Origin: Aquipluma nitroreducens
GTDB taxonomy: Bacteria > Bacteroidota > Bacteroidia > Bacteroidales > Prolixibacteraceae
Assembly: GCF_009689585.1 (NCBI RefSeq)
Contig: NZ_AP018694.1
Span: 558,001 to 622,000 of the forward strand
Direction: 5' to 3'
DNA: 64,000 nt
Shown one piece after another: positions 1 to 9,219 of this stretch; position 1 is the stretch's first letter, and each line of letters begins with the position of its first letter. The translations under genes and the position numbers were made by a program. The notes under the pieces were generated by a model, which ran no database searches, was not told where the DNA came from, and worked only from the letters and a program-made list of their open reading frames with translations.

Positions 1-743
1 TACCATTTCCGCTGATGCACATCGATTCAAAATGGAAGTTTAAGGAAATGGTTGAATTCCGCGACAATTATGCCCGCGAAAACGGTTGGAACCTGATTGT
101 TCATTACAACAAGGCAGCTTTCGAAGCCGGTGTTGGCCCATTTACCCACGGAAGTAAAGTGCATACCGATGTGATGAAAACCCAGGCTTTGCTCGAAGGA
201 CTAAGTCTTTACAAATTTGACGCTGCATTTGGTGGCGCCCGCCGCGATGAGGAAAAATCGCGCGCAAAAGAGCGGATCTTCTCGTTCCGCGATAAATTTC
301 ACCAGTGGGATCCAAAGAATCAACGTCCTGAATTGTGGGACATTTACAATGCCCGTGTTCACAAAGGCGAATCAATCCGTGTTTTCCCAATTTCAAACTG
401 GACAGAACTCGACATCTGGCAATACATCCGTCTGGAAAAAATCCCAATTGTACCGCTTTATTTTGCCAAGGAACGTCCGGTGGTAAACCAGGATGGTAAC
501 TTGATTATGGTTGACGACGACCGCATGCCGAAAGAAATAGCCGAAAAAGCCGAAATGAAAATGGTTCGTTTCCGCACGTTGGGTTGCTATCCATTGACTG
601 GTGCAGTTGAATCAGAAGCTGATACCATTGAAAAGATTGTGGAGGAAATGATGACCGTTACCGTTTCGGAACGCACCACCCGCGTGATCGACTTCGACCA
701 GGACGGATCGATGGAGCAGAAGAAGAGAGAAGGATATTTCTAG
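1..743 (+). CDS. cysD: Sulfate adenylyltransferase subunit 2 (CysD), 5' end outside window
   Basis: CysD is the catalytic PAPS-reductase-like subunit of ATP sulfurylase and makes APS from ATP and sulfate together with the CysN GTPase. The reading frame is open from base 3, before the first internal ATG at 15, and reads [16 protein letters not shown], which matches the family interior. About 55 N-terminal residues are therefore missing compared with the roughly 300-residue family. The family segments [19 protein letters not shown] and [14 protein letters not shown] are present, as is the C-terminal GYF tail. cysN follows on the same strand after 130 bp. Assignment is firm; only the start is unseen. 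Confidence 0.95.
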   Translation, partial: PFPLMHIDSKWKFKEMVEFRDNYARENGWNLIVHYNKAAFEAGVGPFTHGSKVHTDVMKTQALLEGLSLYKFDAAFGGARRDEEKSRAKERIFSFRDKFHQWDPKNQRPELWDIYNARVHKGESIRVFPISNWTELDIWQYIRLEKIPIVPLYFAKERPVVNQDGNLIMVDDDRMPKEIAEKAEMKMVRFRTLGCYPLTGAVESEADTIEKIVEEMMTVTVSERTTRVIDFDQDGSMEQKKREGYF

Positions 744-754
744 TATTTACATTT

Positions 755-790
755 GATGTCCGTCACATGAATGTGATGGCAAAGGATATG
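755..790 (+). repeat. Dispersed hairpin repeat, copy 1, between cysD and cysN
   Basis: A hairpin with arms CCGTCACA and TGTGATGG and a TGAA loop (761-780) is flanked by ATGT on the left and CAAAGGATA on the right. The same flanks with a different but equally paired stem recur in inverse orientation at 37405-37440. Bases 779-790 also pair with 814-825 (ATATTCTTTGCC), so the whole cysD-cysN gap can fold. No T-run follows, so it is not an obvious terminator; it may be a processing or stability element in the cysDN mRNA. Confidence 0.45.
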
Positions 791-873
791 GCTCTTTCCA
801 AATTGAACGCTTATATTCTTTGCCGTTCGGCTTTAGCCAACCGAGATAGAAATAAAATCAAACAAGAAACAAA

Positions 874-2859
874 ATGAACAACAATAAACTTCAAAATACT
901 TCGACCGACAACTCGCCTTTTGGTGAATCAAGAGGAACGCTCGACATAAACGCATATTTGGATCAGGACGAGAAGAAAGACTTGCTTCGCTTGTTAACAG
1001 CCGGTTCGGTGGACGATGGGAAATCTACCCTAATTGGCCGTTTGCTGTTCGACAGCAAGAAGATCTACGAGGATCAGCTTTCGGCATTGGAACGCGACAG
1101 CAAACGCGTTGGTCATGCCGGCGAGGAAATCGACTACGCGCTCCTGCTCGACGGTTTAAAAGCCGAACGCGAACAGGGAATCACGATCGATGTGGCTTAC
1201 CGCTATTTCTCGACCAACAAGCGTAAATTCATCATCGCCGATACACCCGGACACACGCAGTACACACGAAACATGGTGACCGGCGCATCAACCGCCAACC
1301 TGGCCATTATCCTGATTGATGCTACCAAGGGCGTGATTACCCAAACACGTCGCCACACGTTTTTAGTTTCTTTACTGGGCATCAAACACGTGGTTTTGGC
1401 TGTTAACAAAATGGATTTGGTGAATTACGACCAGAAGGTGTTCGACGAGATTGTGGCCGACTACAAATCATTCATTACCCAGCTCGATGTTCCGGATGTG
1501 AACTTTATTCCTCTTTCGGCTCTGAAAGGTGAAAATGTAGTGGAACCTACAACTCAAATGGCTTGGTATCATGGTCCGAGTATGCTGGAGTTTCTCGAAT
1601 CGGTACACATCAGCAGCGACCGCAACTTCGACGACATGCGCTTCCCGGTTCAATATGTACTTCGTCCCGATCTCGATTTCCGCGGATTCTCAGCTCGTGT
1701 GGCTTCAGGAATTATCCGGAAAGGCGAAGAAATTATGGTTCTGCCCTCGCGCAAAACTTCGAAGATAAAAGAGATTATTACTTACGACGGAAACCTGGAC
1801 GAGGCTTTTCCGCCGCAATCGGTTACCATTACGCTGGAAGACGAAATCGATATTTCGCGTGGCGACATGATTGTTTATCCCGACAATCTGCCGCGGGTGG
1901 AGCGCCATTTCGAATCGATGCTGGTTTGGATGGACGAAAAGCCGATGGACCCCAATGTGCAGCTTTTCATTAAGCATGCCAACAACACGACCCGGGTGAA
2001 ATTCGACCAGATTAAATACAAGATCGATGTCAATTCACTTCAGAAATCTTCGATCGACCATTTCGAGCTGAACGAAATCGGACGCGTGGTGATGACTACC
2101 AACAAAGCCATTTTCTTCGATCCGTATAAGAAAAACCACAGCACAGGTTCGTTTATCCTGATCGACCCGATAACGAACAACACGGTAGCCGTGGGGATGA
2201 TTATTGATAAGCTTAATGCCGAAGACCTTCCATCGAAAATTGTGGACGAAAAAACACTGGAAGCCAACAAAAGCAGAATTGCCAAAGGCGAATGCCTGAT
2301 TCCGGATGCTCAGCGCGAAAAACGGTACAACCAGAAAGGCACCACACTTTGGATTACCGGGCTGCATGGTTCAGGAAAAAACGAACTGGCTTTTACGCTC
2401 GAAAAAGAGCTGTTTGATGCCGGGGCAACTGTTGTTCTACTCGACGGAAGTTCAATTCGTTTGGGACTTTCAAATGAGCTGGACTATTCGCCTGCCGACC
2501 GTGCCGAACATTTGCGCCGCGTGGCTCACATCAGCAAATTGTTGAACGATCAGGGAATCATCACCATTTGTTCATTCATTTCTCCTGACGAAAATATCCG
2601 CAAACAGGTGGTTCAAATCATCGGTGACGATCGCTTTAAGCTGATTCACATGGACGCAGATCTGGAATTCTGCAAGAAAAATAAACCGGAATTGTATGAG
2701 AAATTCGAAGAAGGATTGGTTGCCAATTTACCGGGCGCCGATTTACGATATTCGGTACCTGAGAATCCAACGATGGTTTTGAAGCCTGAGAACCGTGCCA
2801 CGAATACAAAAGCCATACTGGAATATCTGGCCGATCACAAGATTTTCCCGATTATTTAA
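874..2859 (+). CDS. cysN: Sulfate adenylyltransferase subunit 1 fused to an APS-kinase-like domain (CysN/CysC)
   Basis: This is a 661-residue fusion. Residues about 30-460 form the EF-Tu-like GTPase of ATP sulfurylase, with P-loop GSVDDGKST (44-52), DTPGH (123-127) and NKMD (178-181), followed by the beta-barrel domains. Residues about 489-655 resemble APS kinase (CysC), which phosphorylates APS to PAPS. The kinase domain departs from the family at key sites: the Walker A reads GLHGSGKN, with Asn503 instead of Ser/Thr, and the substrate loop reads DGSSIRLGL rather than DGDN.R.GL. The GTPase role is firm; kinase activity is doubtful. It acts with the upstream cysD in assimilatory sulfate activation in the cytoplasm. 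Confidence 0.93.
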   Translation: MNNNKLQNTSTDNSPFGESRGTLDINAYLDQDEKKDLLRLLTAGSVDDGKSTLIGRLLFDSKKIYEDQLSALERDSKRVGHAGEEIDYALLLDGLKAEREQGITIDVAYRYFSTNKRKFIIADTPGHTQYTRNMVTGASTANLAIILIDATKGVITQTRRHTFLVSLLGIKHVVLAVNKMDLVNYDQKVFDEIVADYKSFITQLDVPDVNFIPLSALKGENVVEPTTQMAWYHGPSMLEFLESVHISSDRNFDDMRFPVQYVLRPDLDFRGFSARVASGIIRKGEEIMVLPSRKTSKIKEIITYDGNLDEAFPPQSVTITLEDEIDISRGDMIVYPDNLPRVERHFESMLVWMDEKPMDPNVQLFIKHANNTTRVKFDQIKYKIDVNSLQKSSIDHFELNEIGRVVMTTNKAIFFDPYKKNHSTGSFILIDPITNNTVAVGMIIDKLNAEDLPSKIVDEKTLEANKSRIAKGECLIPDAQREKRYNQKGTTLWITGLHGSGKNELAFTLEKELFDAGATVVLLDGSSIRLGLSNELDYSPADRAEHLRRVAHISKLLNDQGIITICSFISPDENIRKQVVQIIGDDRFKLIHMDADLEFCKKNKPELYEKFEEGLVANLPGADLRYSVPENPTMVLKPENRATNTKAILEYLADHKIFPII

Positions 2860-2878
2860 GTGGAACATTATGATATTG

Positions 2879-3706
2879 ATGAAGAACCCATTTATGGATT
2901 CTTCATCAATTAAAAATGAACCTGAAATGAATAGTTTTAAGATATCAGGCATTCAAAAAATTGCAGCTGTACTCGTTGGCTTCGCAATTTTGTTTTCAGT
3001 TTACCATTTTCCGGAAATCCTGCAAAATCACTATCAAAAGCCACTCATTTTACTATTTGAGTCGTGTATGTTGCTGTTTACCTTTGTGGCATTTATCATC
3101 GGCAAACAGAAGTTTAAAAATGGGTTCAGGATGTACGGTCTTGGGGGATTTCGACAGCATCTGGGTAATCTGGCAAAAGGTTTAATCATCGGAATTGTCA
3201 TCTCTGTTTTGGCAAACCTGATACCAGTCTGGTTGGGTTGGAGCGAAATGTCTGTTCATTTGGATTGGAATCAAGTTCTGTTTCAAATATTGTTATTTGC
3301 GATTGGAACTTTATTGCCATCACTAGCCGAAGATATACTTACCAGAGGCTACCTGAAAGCTTTCTGGCCTGAAAGATGGAACACAAATCGATTGATTCTC
3401 TTGTCTGCAGTTGTTTACGTGCTTAATCACATTTTCAGGATAAATAAGCCAGATGTCATGTTGTATTTGTTTATTCTGGGACTGTTCCTGATGTGGGCGT
3501 TTATTGCAACAGGTAGCCTTTGGCTTACTTTAGGTATTCATTGGGGAAGTAATATCGCCTATCAATTTTTCACCAATGTGGTTACAACAGATTCATTGAA
3601 GGAAACCGGGATGGAGAATTATATTTTGGCAGGATGTTATGCTTTAGGTTTTGGCTTGGTTATCGTGCTTTATAAAAAGCATTTTTTCAATTATAAAACA
3701 GACTAA
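2879..3706 (+). CDS. CPBP family intramembrane metalloprotease (CAAX protease-like)
   Basis: The protein is strongly hydrophobic, with about seven or eight membrane segments. It carries the three CPBP motifs: an EDILTR box near residue 151, a His in VYVLNH, and GIHWGSN near the C-terminus. The family includes CAAX-type prenyl proteases and bacteriocin-immunity proteins; the substrate here is unknown. The reading frame stays open back into cysN (to 2795), but ATG codons at 2879 or 2927 after the cysN stop are more plausible; I chose 2879. The last 4 bp overlap the convergent peroxiredoxin gene. Function beyond membrane protease family is not inferable. Confidence 0.8.
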   Translation: MKNPFMDSSSIKNEPEMNSFKISGIQKIAAVLVGFAILFSVYHFPEILQNHYQKPLILLFESCMLLFTFVAFIIGKQKFKNGFRMYGLGGFRQHLGNLAKGLIIGIVISVLANLIPVWLGWSEMSVHLDWNQVLFQILLFAIGTLLPSLAEDILTRGYLKAFWPERWNTNRLILLSAVVYVLNHIFRINKPDVMLYLFILGLFLMWAFIATGSLWLTLGIHWGSNIAYQFFTNVVTTDSLKETGMENYILAGCYALGFGLVIVLYKKHFFNYKTD

Positions 3707-4167
3707 ACTTTCCCAAGAATCATCTTTAGCGCTTCTTTTACATGCTTCTCGGGCGACAACTGCGATTTAAATTCGCGGATTAATCGGCCTTCAGGATCGA
3801 AAACGTAGGTAACCCTGCCGGGAAGCAAACCGAACAAATCGGAAGGAACACCGAGTAGTTTACGTAACTCGCCACCGTTATCAGATAGCAACGAGAAAGG
3901 CAACCTGTATTTGGCTTTAAACTGAGCATGTGTATCTGGCCGGTCATTACTTACACCATAAACTACCGCACCTACGTCAACCAAATCCTGAAACGAATCG
4001 CGAAAACTGCAAGCTTCCTTAACACATCCGGGAGTGTCGTCTTTGGGATAAAAATAAATAATCAGGTATTTTCCTTTAAACATTGAAATATCAACCGGTT
4101 GGTGATTTTCATCGTTCAGAATAAAATGTGGAAGCTGGTCTCCAATTTGAAGTTTACGTTCTGCCAT
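3703..4167 (-). CDS. bcp: Thioredoxin-dependent peroxiredoxin, BCP/PrxQ type
   Basis: This 154-residue protein reduces hydroperoxides using thioredoxin. It has the BCP signature YFYPKDDTPGCVKEAC, with the peroxidatic Cys48 and a resolving Cys53 four residues later, as in the E. coli type. Length and the C-terminal helix are normal for the family. A thioredoxin gene lies 28 bp upstream on the same strand, so oxidant and reductant genes probably share a transcript. The 3' end overlaps the convergent CPBP gene by 4 bp. Confidence 0.93.
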   Translation of the reverse strand: MAERKLQIGDQLPHFILNDENHQPVDISMFKGKYLIIYFYPKDDTPGCVKEACSFRDSFQDLVDVGAVVYGVSNDRPDTHAQFKAKYRLPFSLLSDNGGELRKLLGVPSDLFGLLPGRVTYVFDPEGRLIREFKSQLSPEKHVKEALKMILGKV

Positions 4168-4195
4168 TTACTGTTAGGTTCGGTTCAAAAAATCA

Positions 4196-4495
4196 TTAAA
4201 GAATGTCTCTCAGAGCAATAGTGATGTCGCTAACTTGCTGCACTCCCTTTCCGCTCCAATGTATTTTACCATCCTGAAACAGCACAATGGCCGGAATGTT
4301 CTGAACTTTACAATTAGTAGCGATGTCGGGATAATGATCAACATTTACTTTGATGATGCGAACATGCTTCCGGAATTCCTCCTTCACCTCTTTCAGTATA
4401 GGTGGCATTAACCGACATGGCACACACCAATCGGCATAAAAATCGACCAATACAGGTCGCGAAGAGTTTACAATGCGATTAAACCGTTTTATCAT
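4196..4495 (-). CDS. Thioredoxin family protein
   Basis: This 99-residue single-domain thioredoxin fold has the redox motif WCVPC near residue 23 and the cis-Pro loop NIPAIVLF. The active site has Val in place of the usual Gly of WCGPC. The frame is open to a TTG at 4519, but the ATG at 4495 gives the usual short N-terminus (MIKRFNRIV) and overlaps the upstream DUF6132 gene by 17 bp, which suggests translational coupling. It is a likely electron donor for the peroxiredoxin encoded next to it, although that pairing is inferred from position only. Confidence 0.88.
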   Translation of the reverse strand: MIKRFNRIVNSSRPVLVDFYADWCVPCRLMPPILKEVKEEFRKHVRIIKVNVDHYPDIATNCKVQNIPAIVLFQDGKIHWSGKGVQQVSDITIALRDIL

Positions 4496-4700
4496 TTCCA
4501 GCCTCCCGTTTAACAACAAAATTTACAGATAAATCACCCAACAAATAACCCATTGCAGTTCCCCAAAGTGTCATTAAGTACCAAACCGATTTTATCGGAC
4601 AGGTACCGCTTGCACAGCCAATATATTTCCAATACAGAAATCCCCCAATTGCACCAATAATTGTAACCAGAAGTTTGTACCGAAAAACTTTACTTTTCAT
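4479..4700 (-). CDS. DUF6132 family small membrane protein
   Basis: This 73-residue protein has two membrane helices (about 9-27 and 40-60) separated by a conserved-looking CASGTCPI loop with two Cys. This pattern matches the DUF6132 family of Bacteroidota. The function is unknown. It is first in a three-gene minus-strand run with thioredoxin and peroxiredoxin, and the paired Cys residues facing a thioredoxin gene hint at redox or sulfur chemistry (inference). Confidence 0.75.
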   Translation of the reverse strand: MKSKVFRYKLLVTIIGAIGGFLYWKYIGCASGTCPIKSVWYLMTLWGTAMGYLLGDLSVNFVVKREAGNDKTV

Positions 4701-4856
4701 TGTTCTATGCTTGTTTTCTATTGAAACACCGCGTTTTCAGATATGTTCGGAGTATGAGAATAGATAATAGGTATCCACCATAGATATTATTGATACCTGT
4801 GAGAACCCCTTCTTCAAATAGCTCAAAGCTAAAAGGAGCAAAATATTCAAAAAAAT

Positions 4857-5195
4857 TTAGCGAATAAATTCCTGACGGATCGGATTAAAACTATCAATTA
4901 ACCGGGCTGTTGGCGATAAAATTTTAACGGTATGTTTTTGTCCGGAGGAGGCTGAGAACATATCGCCTGCATGAAGATGCCGTTCGGGTTCACCTTCGCA
5001 GTAGAATATGATTTCACCGGAAGCCACATAACTGGTTTGCTCGTGCAAATGCGAATGAAAAGGCTCTGCTTCTGCCCACGGACCATCCGTAAAATCAACG
5101 ATAACAGTCATTAAATTGGGAGTAGATATGATGCGTCGCTCCAGACCTTCGCGAACGATTTCCGGAGTACTTTCTGAGAATTTTAGAATGGCCAT
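4857..5195 (-). CDS. Cupin domain protein
   Basis: This 112-residue single cupin has motif 1 HSHLHEQTSYVASGE and motif 2 HAGDMFSASSGQKH, with the His and Glu residues that bind a metal in active cupins. Small cupins of this type bind or isomerise sugars or regulate. It lies 54 bp downstream of the DUF6807 gene on the same strand, at the end of a sugar-related cluster, so a role in carbohydrate metabolism is the best guess. The substrate is unknown. Confidence 0.82.
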   Translation of the reverse strand: MAILKFSESTPEIVREGLERRIISTPNLMTVIVDFTDGPWAEAEPFHSHLHEQTSYVASGEIIFYCEGEPERHLHAGDMFSASSGQKHTVKILSPTARLIDSFNPIRQEFIR

Positions 5196-5249
5196 GTTAC
5201 TAGTTATGAATTATAAATGATAAGTTATGAGTTTACCGTGCTGGACAAA

Positions 5250-6155
5250 CTATTTTACTGCTTTTTTGATTTGTTTTGGACTCATACTATCCTGATAAAC
5301 CAGCATTGAATATTTCAGAATTAATGGCTGATCGAACGGAATGGCAACGGGCTTTCGCCCCGGGAACGCTGCATTTTGCATACTGGCGGTTTTCCTAACA
5401 ATCCAGCTGGTTGATGGCTCTGGATTTGATGGATCACTCCAAATAGCAACTCCGCCTTGTTTCCCATCCCGCAGAAATGATCCACTAATATTCATCGAAT
5501 TGCCTGCTTCTATGGCTGTATTTATGGGTTCAATCGGCCCATTTGCACCCGAGAAGGCTACATCGGAAGGTAATTTCAAGCGGACTGAAAATCCACCGTA
5601 ACCCTTTCCATCGTCGGAGCCGCCAATACTCAACCGATCGGTCAGTGCTTTCAGGCGAATTTCAAAATCAATTCGGCGGTAATTTCCGGTCTTGGGATGA
5701 ATGATGATCCGGGTATCTTCCTTCAGGTAAGCGTTCTCACCATTGTCCCACAAAGGCGATTTCCATTCTACCGTAGCATTCATTAAGCCAACTCCTTTTT
5801 GAAGCCTAAATTCAAAATTGGTCACTTTTTGCTGAAAATTCTTCAAATCCCAACCATCAGAAATTTGCCTGTTATCGATTAATATCTGATGCCAAGCCCA
5901 GAAGACGCCACGGTGATGCAGGTGATCGGTTGGGAAATCTTCGGTAAGTCTTAAGCCATCAGCACCGTAGATCGGATGAATGTAATTACAGCGGCTATAT
6001 TCTCCATTTTTATCTTTTGGACTTTTCTGATAGAAAAAGATGCTGTCTTTGCCTTCCATAAAAAGAAACCCACCAGGCTTCACAACCATATTGATTTGAG
6101 CATTTCCGGTAAACGAAAAGAATATCAACAAGGCAATCGTTATCAATTTTAGCAT
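5250..6155 (-). CDS. DUF6807 (PmoA-like) secreted protein
   Basis: This 301-residue protein has a cleavable signal peptide (about 1-20, ending in GNAQ). The HLHHRGVFWAWH stretch near residue 80 and the GGFSVRLKLP stretch near residue 190 are typical of DUF6807, a family annotated PmoA-like by historical error and found in Bacteroidota and Planctomycetota sugar-degradation loci. No reaction has been firmly established that I can name. It sits between the Tat-type oxidoreductase gene (upstream) and the cupin gene, separated from the former by a terminator-like hairpin. Confidence 0.8.
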   Translation of the reverse strand: MLKLITIALLIFFSFTGNAQINMVVKPGGFLFMEGKDSIFFYQKSPKDKNGEYSRCNYIHPIYGADGLRLTEDFPTDHLHHRGVFWAWHQILIDNRQISDGWDLKNFQQKVTNFEFRLQKGVGLMNATVEWKSPLWDNGENAYLKEDTRIIIHPKTGNYRRIDFEIRLKALTDRLSIGGSDDGKGYGGFSVRLKLPSDVAFSGANGPIEPINTAIEAGNSMNISGSFLRDGKQGGVAIWSDPSNPEPSTSWIVRKTASMQNAAFPGRKPVAIPFDQPLILKYSMLVYQDSMSPKQIKKAVK

Positions 6156-6192
6156 TCGTTTAGTTTTAGTCTATTAGCGTCACGAAAATATC

Positions 6193-6230
6193 AAAAAAAA
6201 GAAAACTCCCCGAATGAATCAGGGAGTTTA
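6193..6230 (-). terminator. Intrinsic terminator after the Gfo/Idh/MocA gene
   Basis: On the minus strand the arms AAACTCCC and GGGGAGTTT enclose an 8-10 nt loop and are followed by a run of T. It lies about 30-65 bp after the stop of the oxidoreductase gene and before the DUF6807 start, so the two genes may be separate or partly attenuated units. Confidence 0.7.
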
Positions 6231-6258
6231 TGCAATTTATAGAATTACAGATTAGTTC

Positions 6259-7605
6259 TTACAACTTCGGTTCCCATCCTTTTTGGTATTCCCGATCCCA
6301 AAGTTTCATCGCATCATTGTCTAAAATATGGCCATCAACCGTATTTACCTTAAAAGGTTTGTTCGTACGATAAGCAATGTTTGAATAGTGAACCAACATT
6401 TGACTGATAGCGCCTTCTTCGATAGGAGAATTTAACTTGCTTTCTTTTCCTCTGATTACATTAAAGAAATTGGCCACATGCGTGTCTGTCATATCACCGC
6501 CGCCACCTAAAGCAGTACCAGCTTCACTACCCGATGATTTATTGTCCTTGACCTTTTTCCCCATCCGGTCGTAGAGCGTATAACCATCGCGATTAACGAA
6601 AACAGTTCCTTCGCTTCCATAAATGATCGTTCCACGATCGGATCCGTAGGTATTATACCCTTCGCGGCTCTTTCCATCCCATTCAATAATTTTATTTCCC
6701 GGAAAGCGAAACCTTGCATCCATGGTATCATACATCACCCAACCGTCATTCTTGAAATGTCGTTTAGCAGCTTCAACTTCCACATATTCAGGATATTTAA
6801 CTTGAAGTGCCCAACGTGCAACATCTAATTCATGTGTAGCATTGTTTCCGGCTTCGGCAGTTCCCCAGATCCAGCCGTACCAATGCCAGTTGTAATCCCA
6901 GGTGTTATCGTTATATTCCACATGAGGAGCCGGACCCTGCCAAAGTTCCCAATCCAGACCTTCCGGAACCGGAGCCTTTTTGGCAACAGGCACTTCACCA
7001 CGGTTATTCGAATAAAAAGCAACTGCTTTGTACACGTCGCCAATGGCACCTTTATGAATTTCTGAGATAATTTCCTGTGATTCTTTAGCCGAACGTTGCT
7101 GATTTCCCATTTGAACGACCTTTCCGTACTTTTTCTGAAAAGCGACTAGCAACTCACCTTCGCGTGGATTGTGGCTGCATGGCTTTTCAATGTAAACGTG
7201 CTTCCCGGCTTGCATGGCCATCCAGGTTCCCGGAGCGTGCCAGTGGTCGGGGGTTGCGTTGAATATGGCATCAACACTCTGGTCGTTCCAGATTTCATGA
7301 ATATCGCTGACCAGAGTAGCTTTTCCAGAAACTTTCCCATCCAGATGCTTCCCTACCCTTTCGCGTTGCTTTTTCATTACATCGCAGATATAGGCCACAT
7401 CAACATTGTTATTTTTGTCCTGCAAAGCGGCGTAATAAGCGCCAACCCTGCGGCCACAGCCCATCAACGCCACATTTAGGCGGTCGTTGGCTCCAACAAT
7501 CCGCGAATAACTTTTTGCACTGAAGCCGGAAGCAACGCCTCCAATACCAATTCCGGCAGCGCCAACCGCAACATTGCGGATAAATTCCCTACGATTTGTA
7601 CTCAT
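6259..7605 (-). CDS. Gfo/Idh/MocA family oxidoreductase with Tat signal
   Basis: This 448-residue protein opens with a twin-arginine signal (NRREFIRNVAVGAAG), so it is exported folded with its nucleotide cofactor. The Rossmann region follows (VALMGCGRRVGAYY near 45-58) and the family EKP motif is at 140-142. The C-terminal half is the usual alpha/beta dimer domain. Relatives oxidise sugars, including C3 oxidation of glycosides. It is 20 bp downstream of the double-DUF1080 gene on the same strand, a pairing known for 3-keto-glycoside pathways. The exact substrate is unknown. Confidence 0.9.
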   Translation of the reverse strand: MSTNRREFIRNVAVGAAGIGIGGVASGFSAKSYSRIVGANDRLNVALMGCGRRVGAYYAALQDKNNNVDVAYICDVMKKQRERVGKHLDGKVSGKATLVSDIHEIWNDQSVDAIFNATPDHWHAPGTWMAMQAGKHVYIEKPCSHNPREGELLVAFQKKYGKVVQMGNQQRSAKESQEIISEIHKGAIGDVYKAVAFYSNNRGEVPVAKKAPVPEGLDWELWQGPAPHVEYNDNTWDYNWHWYGWIWGTAEAGNNATHELDVARWALQVKYPEYVEVEAAKRHFKNDGWVMYDTMDARFRFPGNKIIEWDGKSREGYNTYGSDRGTIIYGSEGTVFVNRDGYTLYDRMGKKVKDNKSSGSEAGTALGGGGDMTDTHVANFFNVIRGKESKLNSPIEEGAISQMLVHYSNIAYRTNKPFKVNTVDGHILDNDAMKLWDREYQKGWEPKL

Positions 7606-7624
7606 GATTCTATTGATTTAGTGG

Positions 7625-8965
7625 TTATAATTTTCTGATTTTTAAACTCCTGAATTTAACCTGATCGTTGTGGTATTGCAACATGATGGGAGATTCTTTT
7701 ACCATTCCGAAATCTTTGAATTCGGCATATTTACTGCGGGCTACCAGCGCCTTGTAAATATTCGATCCACGAACGTATTCAACGACTTTCATGCCATTCA
7801 GCCAATGTTCGATGTGATTATCCGGATAAACCACAATGCGGCCAATGTTCCATTCGTTGGCGCCTTTGGTAAAACGTTCCTGCTTGTCTGCAGGAATTAA
7901 ATCGTAAAGCGAACCCATGGTGCGGTTTCCAACAACACCGGCCTTGGCGTCAGGATGCCTTTTGTCGTCGAGCACCTGATATTCGAGTCCAATGCCTGGA
8001 CCACCATTGCCAAGGAAATACTTCACTCCGCTATTGGCACCTTCAGCAAAATTGAATTCAAACTGAAGTTCGAAAGCTGAATATTTATCAACGGTGACGA
8101 TATCGGTTCCTTTTACAGGTGTCTCCGGGCGATTTGGCATTGTCATCAGGGTGCCATCAGTTACTTTCCAGCCTTCAGCAGGGAATTGATCCTGATTGAC
8201 TGCTTTCCATCCATTGCTTGTCTTTCCGTCGAAAAGCAAACTCCAGCCTTGTGCTTTTTCAGCTGAACTCAAATTGTTTGGCAATAAATTAACCACGAAA
8301 ACATCAGGAGTTTCAGTTGCTTTCAAATCAGTTGTTTTGATGCGTATATTTTTCCAGCGAATTTGCTTTCCAGGCTGATCGTCTTTACCGATTGCGTGAA
8401 CCTGAAGGGCAATTAATCCGCTTGGAGTCATGTCGTCGAGCACATAGGCAACCGGAACTCCATTGAGCCAGGTTCGAATGCTATTACCCACACATTCAAT
8501 GCGGTAATGATTCCACTGTTCCAATTTAAAAGCGGGTTTGGCTGCAGGGTTCAATTCGCCGGTGTAAAGCCATCCACGGCGTGCTTCGTCGTAAATACCA
8601 CCGCTCCAGGCACGTGCCGATGGGTCGACTTCGCACTGGTAACCGTGTACCCGGCCATTCATAACGTCGGGCTTGCTGATACTACGGAACTGAATACCTG
8701 AATTCATTTCGTTGGCAACGAGCAAATCGAGTTCAAGAATAAAATCGCCATAATCTTTATCAGTAGCAAGGAAGGAATTTGGGGTATCCGAAACGGTAGT
8801 TCCAACAATTTCGCCCTTCTCAACATGGTATTTAGCCTGACCATTCAGTTGATGCCAGCCGGTCAGATCTTTCCCGTTAAAAAGGGAAACCCATCCGTCG
8901 TTATTTTTTGCCGAACCCACTGAAACGAGCAGTAATAAAGCAGAAAGAATTTGAATTTTTCTCAT
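7625..8965 (-). CDS. Secreted protein with two DUF1080 (3-keto-disaccharide hydrolase-like) domains
   Basis: A signal peptide (about 1-19) is followed by two laminin-G/jelly-roll DUF1080 domains, each opening with the family phrase: WVSLFNGKDLTGW near residue 25 and WSLLFDGKTSNGW near 240. DUF1080 proteins cleave 3-keto-glycosides produced by glycoside 3-dehydrogenases. The immediate downstream Gfo/Idh/MocA gene could supply that oxidation in the periplasm. Two domains in one chain may mean binding plus catalysis. Family assignment is firm; reaction is inferred from family and neighbours. Confidence 0.88.
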   Translation of the reverse strand: MRKIQILSALLLLVSVGSAKNNDGWVSLFNGKDLTGWHQLNGQAKYHVEKGEIVGTTVSDTPNSFLATDKDYGDFILELDLLVANEMNSGIQFRSISKPDVMNGRVHGYQCEVDPSARAWSGGIYDEARRGWLYTGELNPAAKPAFKLEQWNHYRIECVGNSIRTWLNGVPVAYVLDDMTPSGLIALQVHAIGKDDQPGKQIRWKNIRIKTTDLKATETPDVFVVNLLPNNLSSAEKAQGWSLLFDGKTSNGWKAVNQDQFPAEGWKVTDGTLMTMPNRPETPVKGTDIVTVDKYSAFELQFEFNFAEGANSGVKYFLGNGGPGIGLEYQVLDDKRHPDAKAGVVGNRTMGSLYDLIPADKQERFTKGANEWNIGRIVVYPDNHIEHWLNGMKVVEYVRGSNIYKALVARSKYAEFKDFGMVKESPIMLQYHNDQVKFRSLKIRKL

Positions 8966-9017
8966 TTGATTTTATTGGTTTAAGTTTGAATATATGTTTC
9001 CGTGTACGATAACGGAT

Positions 9018-9025
9018 CAAATTTA
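9018..9025 (-). promoter_or_regulatory. Bacteroidota -7 box upstream of the DUF1080-Gfo operon
   Basis: The minus strand reads TAAATTTG, a perfect match to the Bacteroidota TAnnTTTG -7 consensus, about 55 bp before the DUF1080 start. I do not see a clear -33 TTTG at the ideal spacing. Confidence 0.35.
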
Positions 9026-9219
9026 GAAATTTTAGCGATTGTTGATGCAATGTTTTTGAACACAAGTAACTGTTGACTAAAATCTCTTAATGTAATTACT
9101 TCAATCTGCCGAAATTAAATCGTTCAGAAAAATCTCTATTCTTGGAAGTTTCTTTTATCCGGCTAAAAATTTACAACTTTACGGCTGTTCAATTTGATTC
9201 AAACTTTGTTTCTGTCAAC

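Noticed and set aside
1563-1973. 136-codon frame inside cysN
   Set aside because: Alternative frame of an intact, well-conserved gene.
5341-5601. Plus-strand frames in the DUF6807 and Gfo/Idh/MocA genes (5341-5601, 6832-7065, 7171-7479)
   Set aside because: They are opposite-strand shadows without signal, domain or promoter support.
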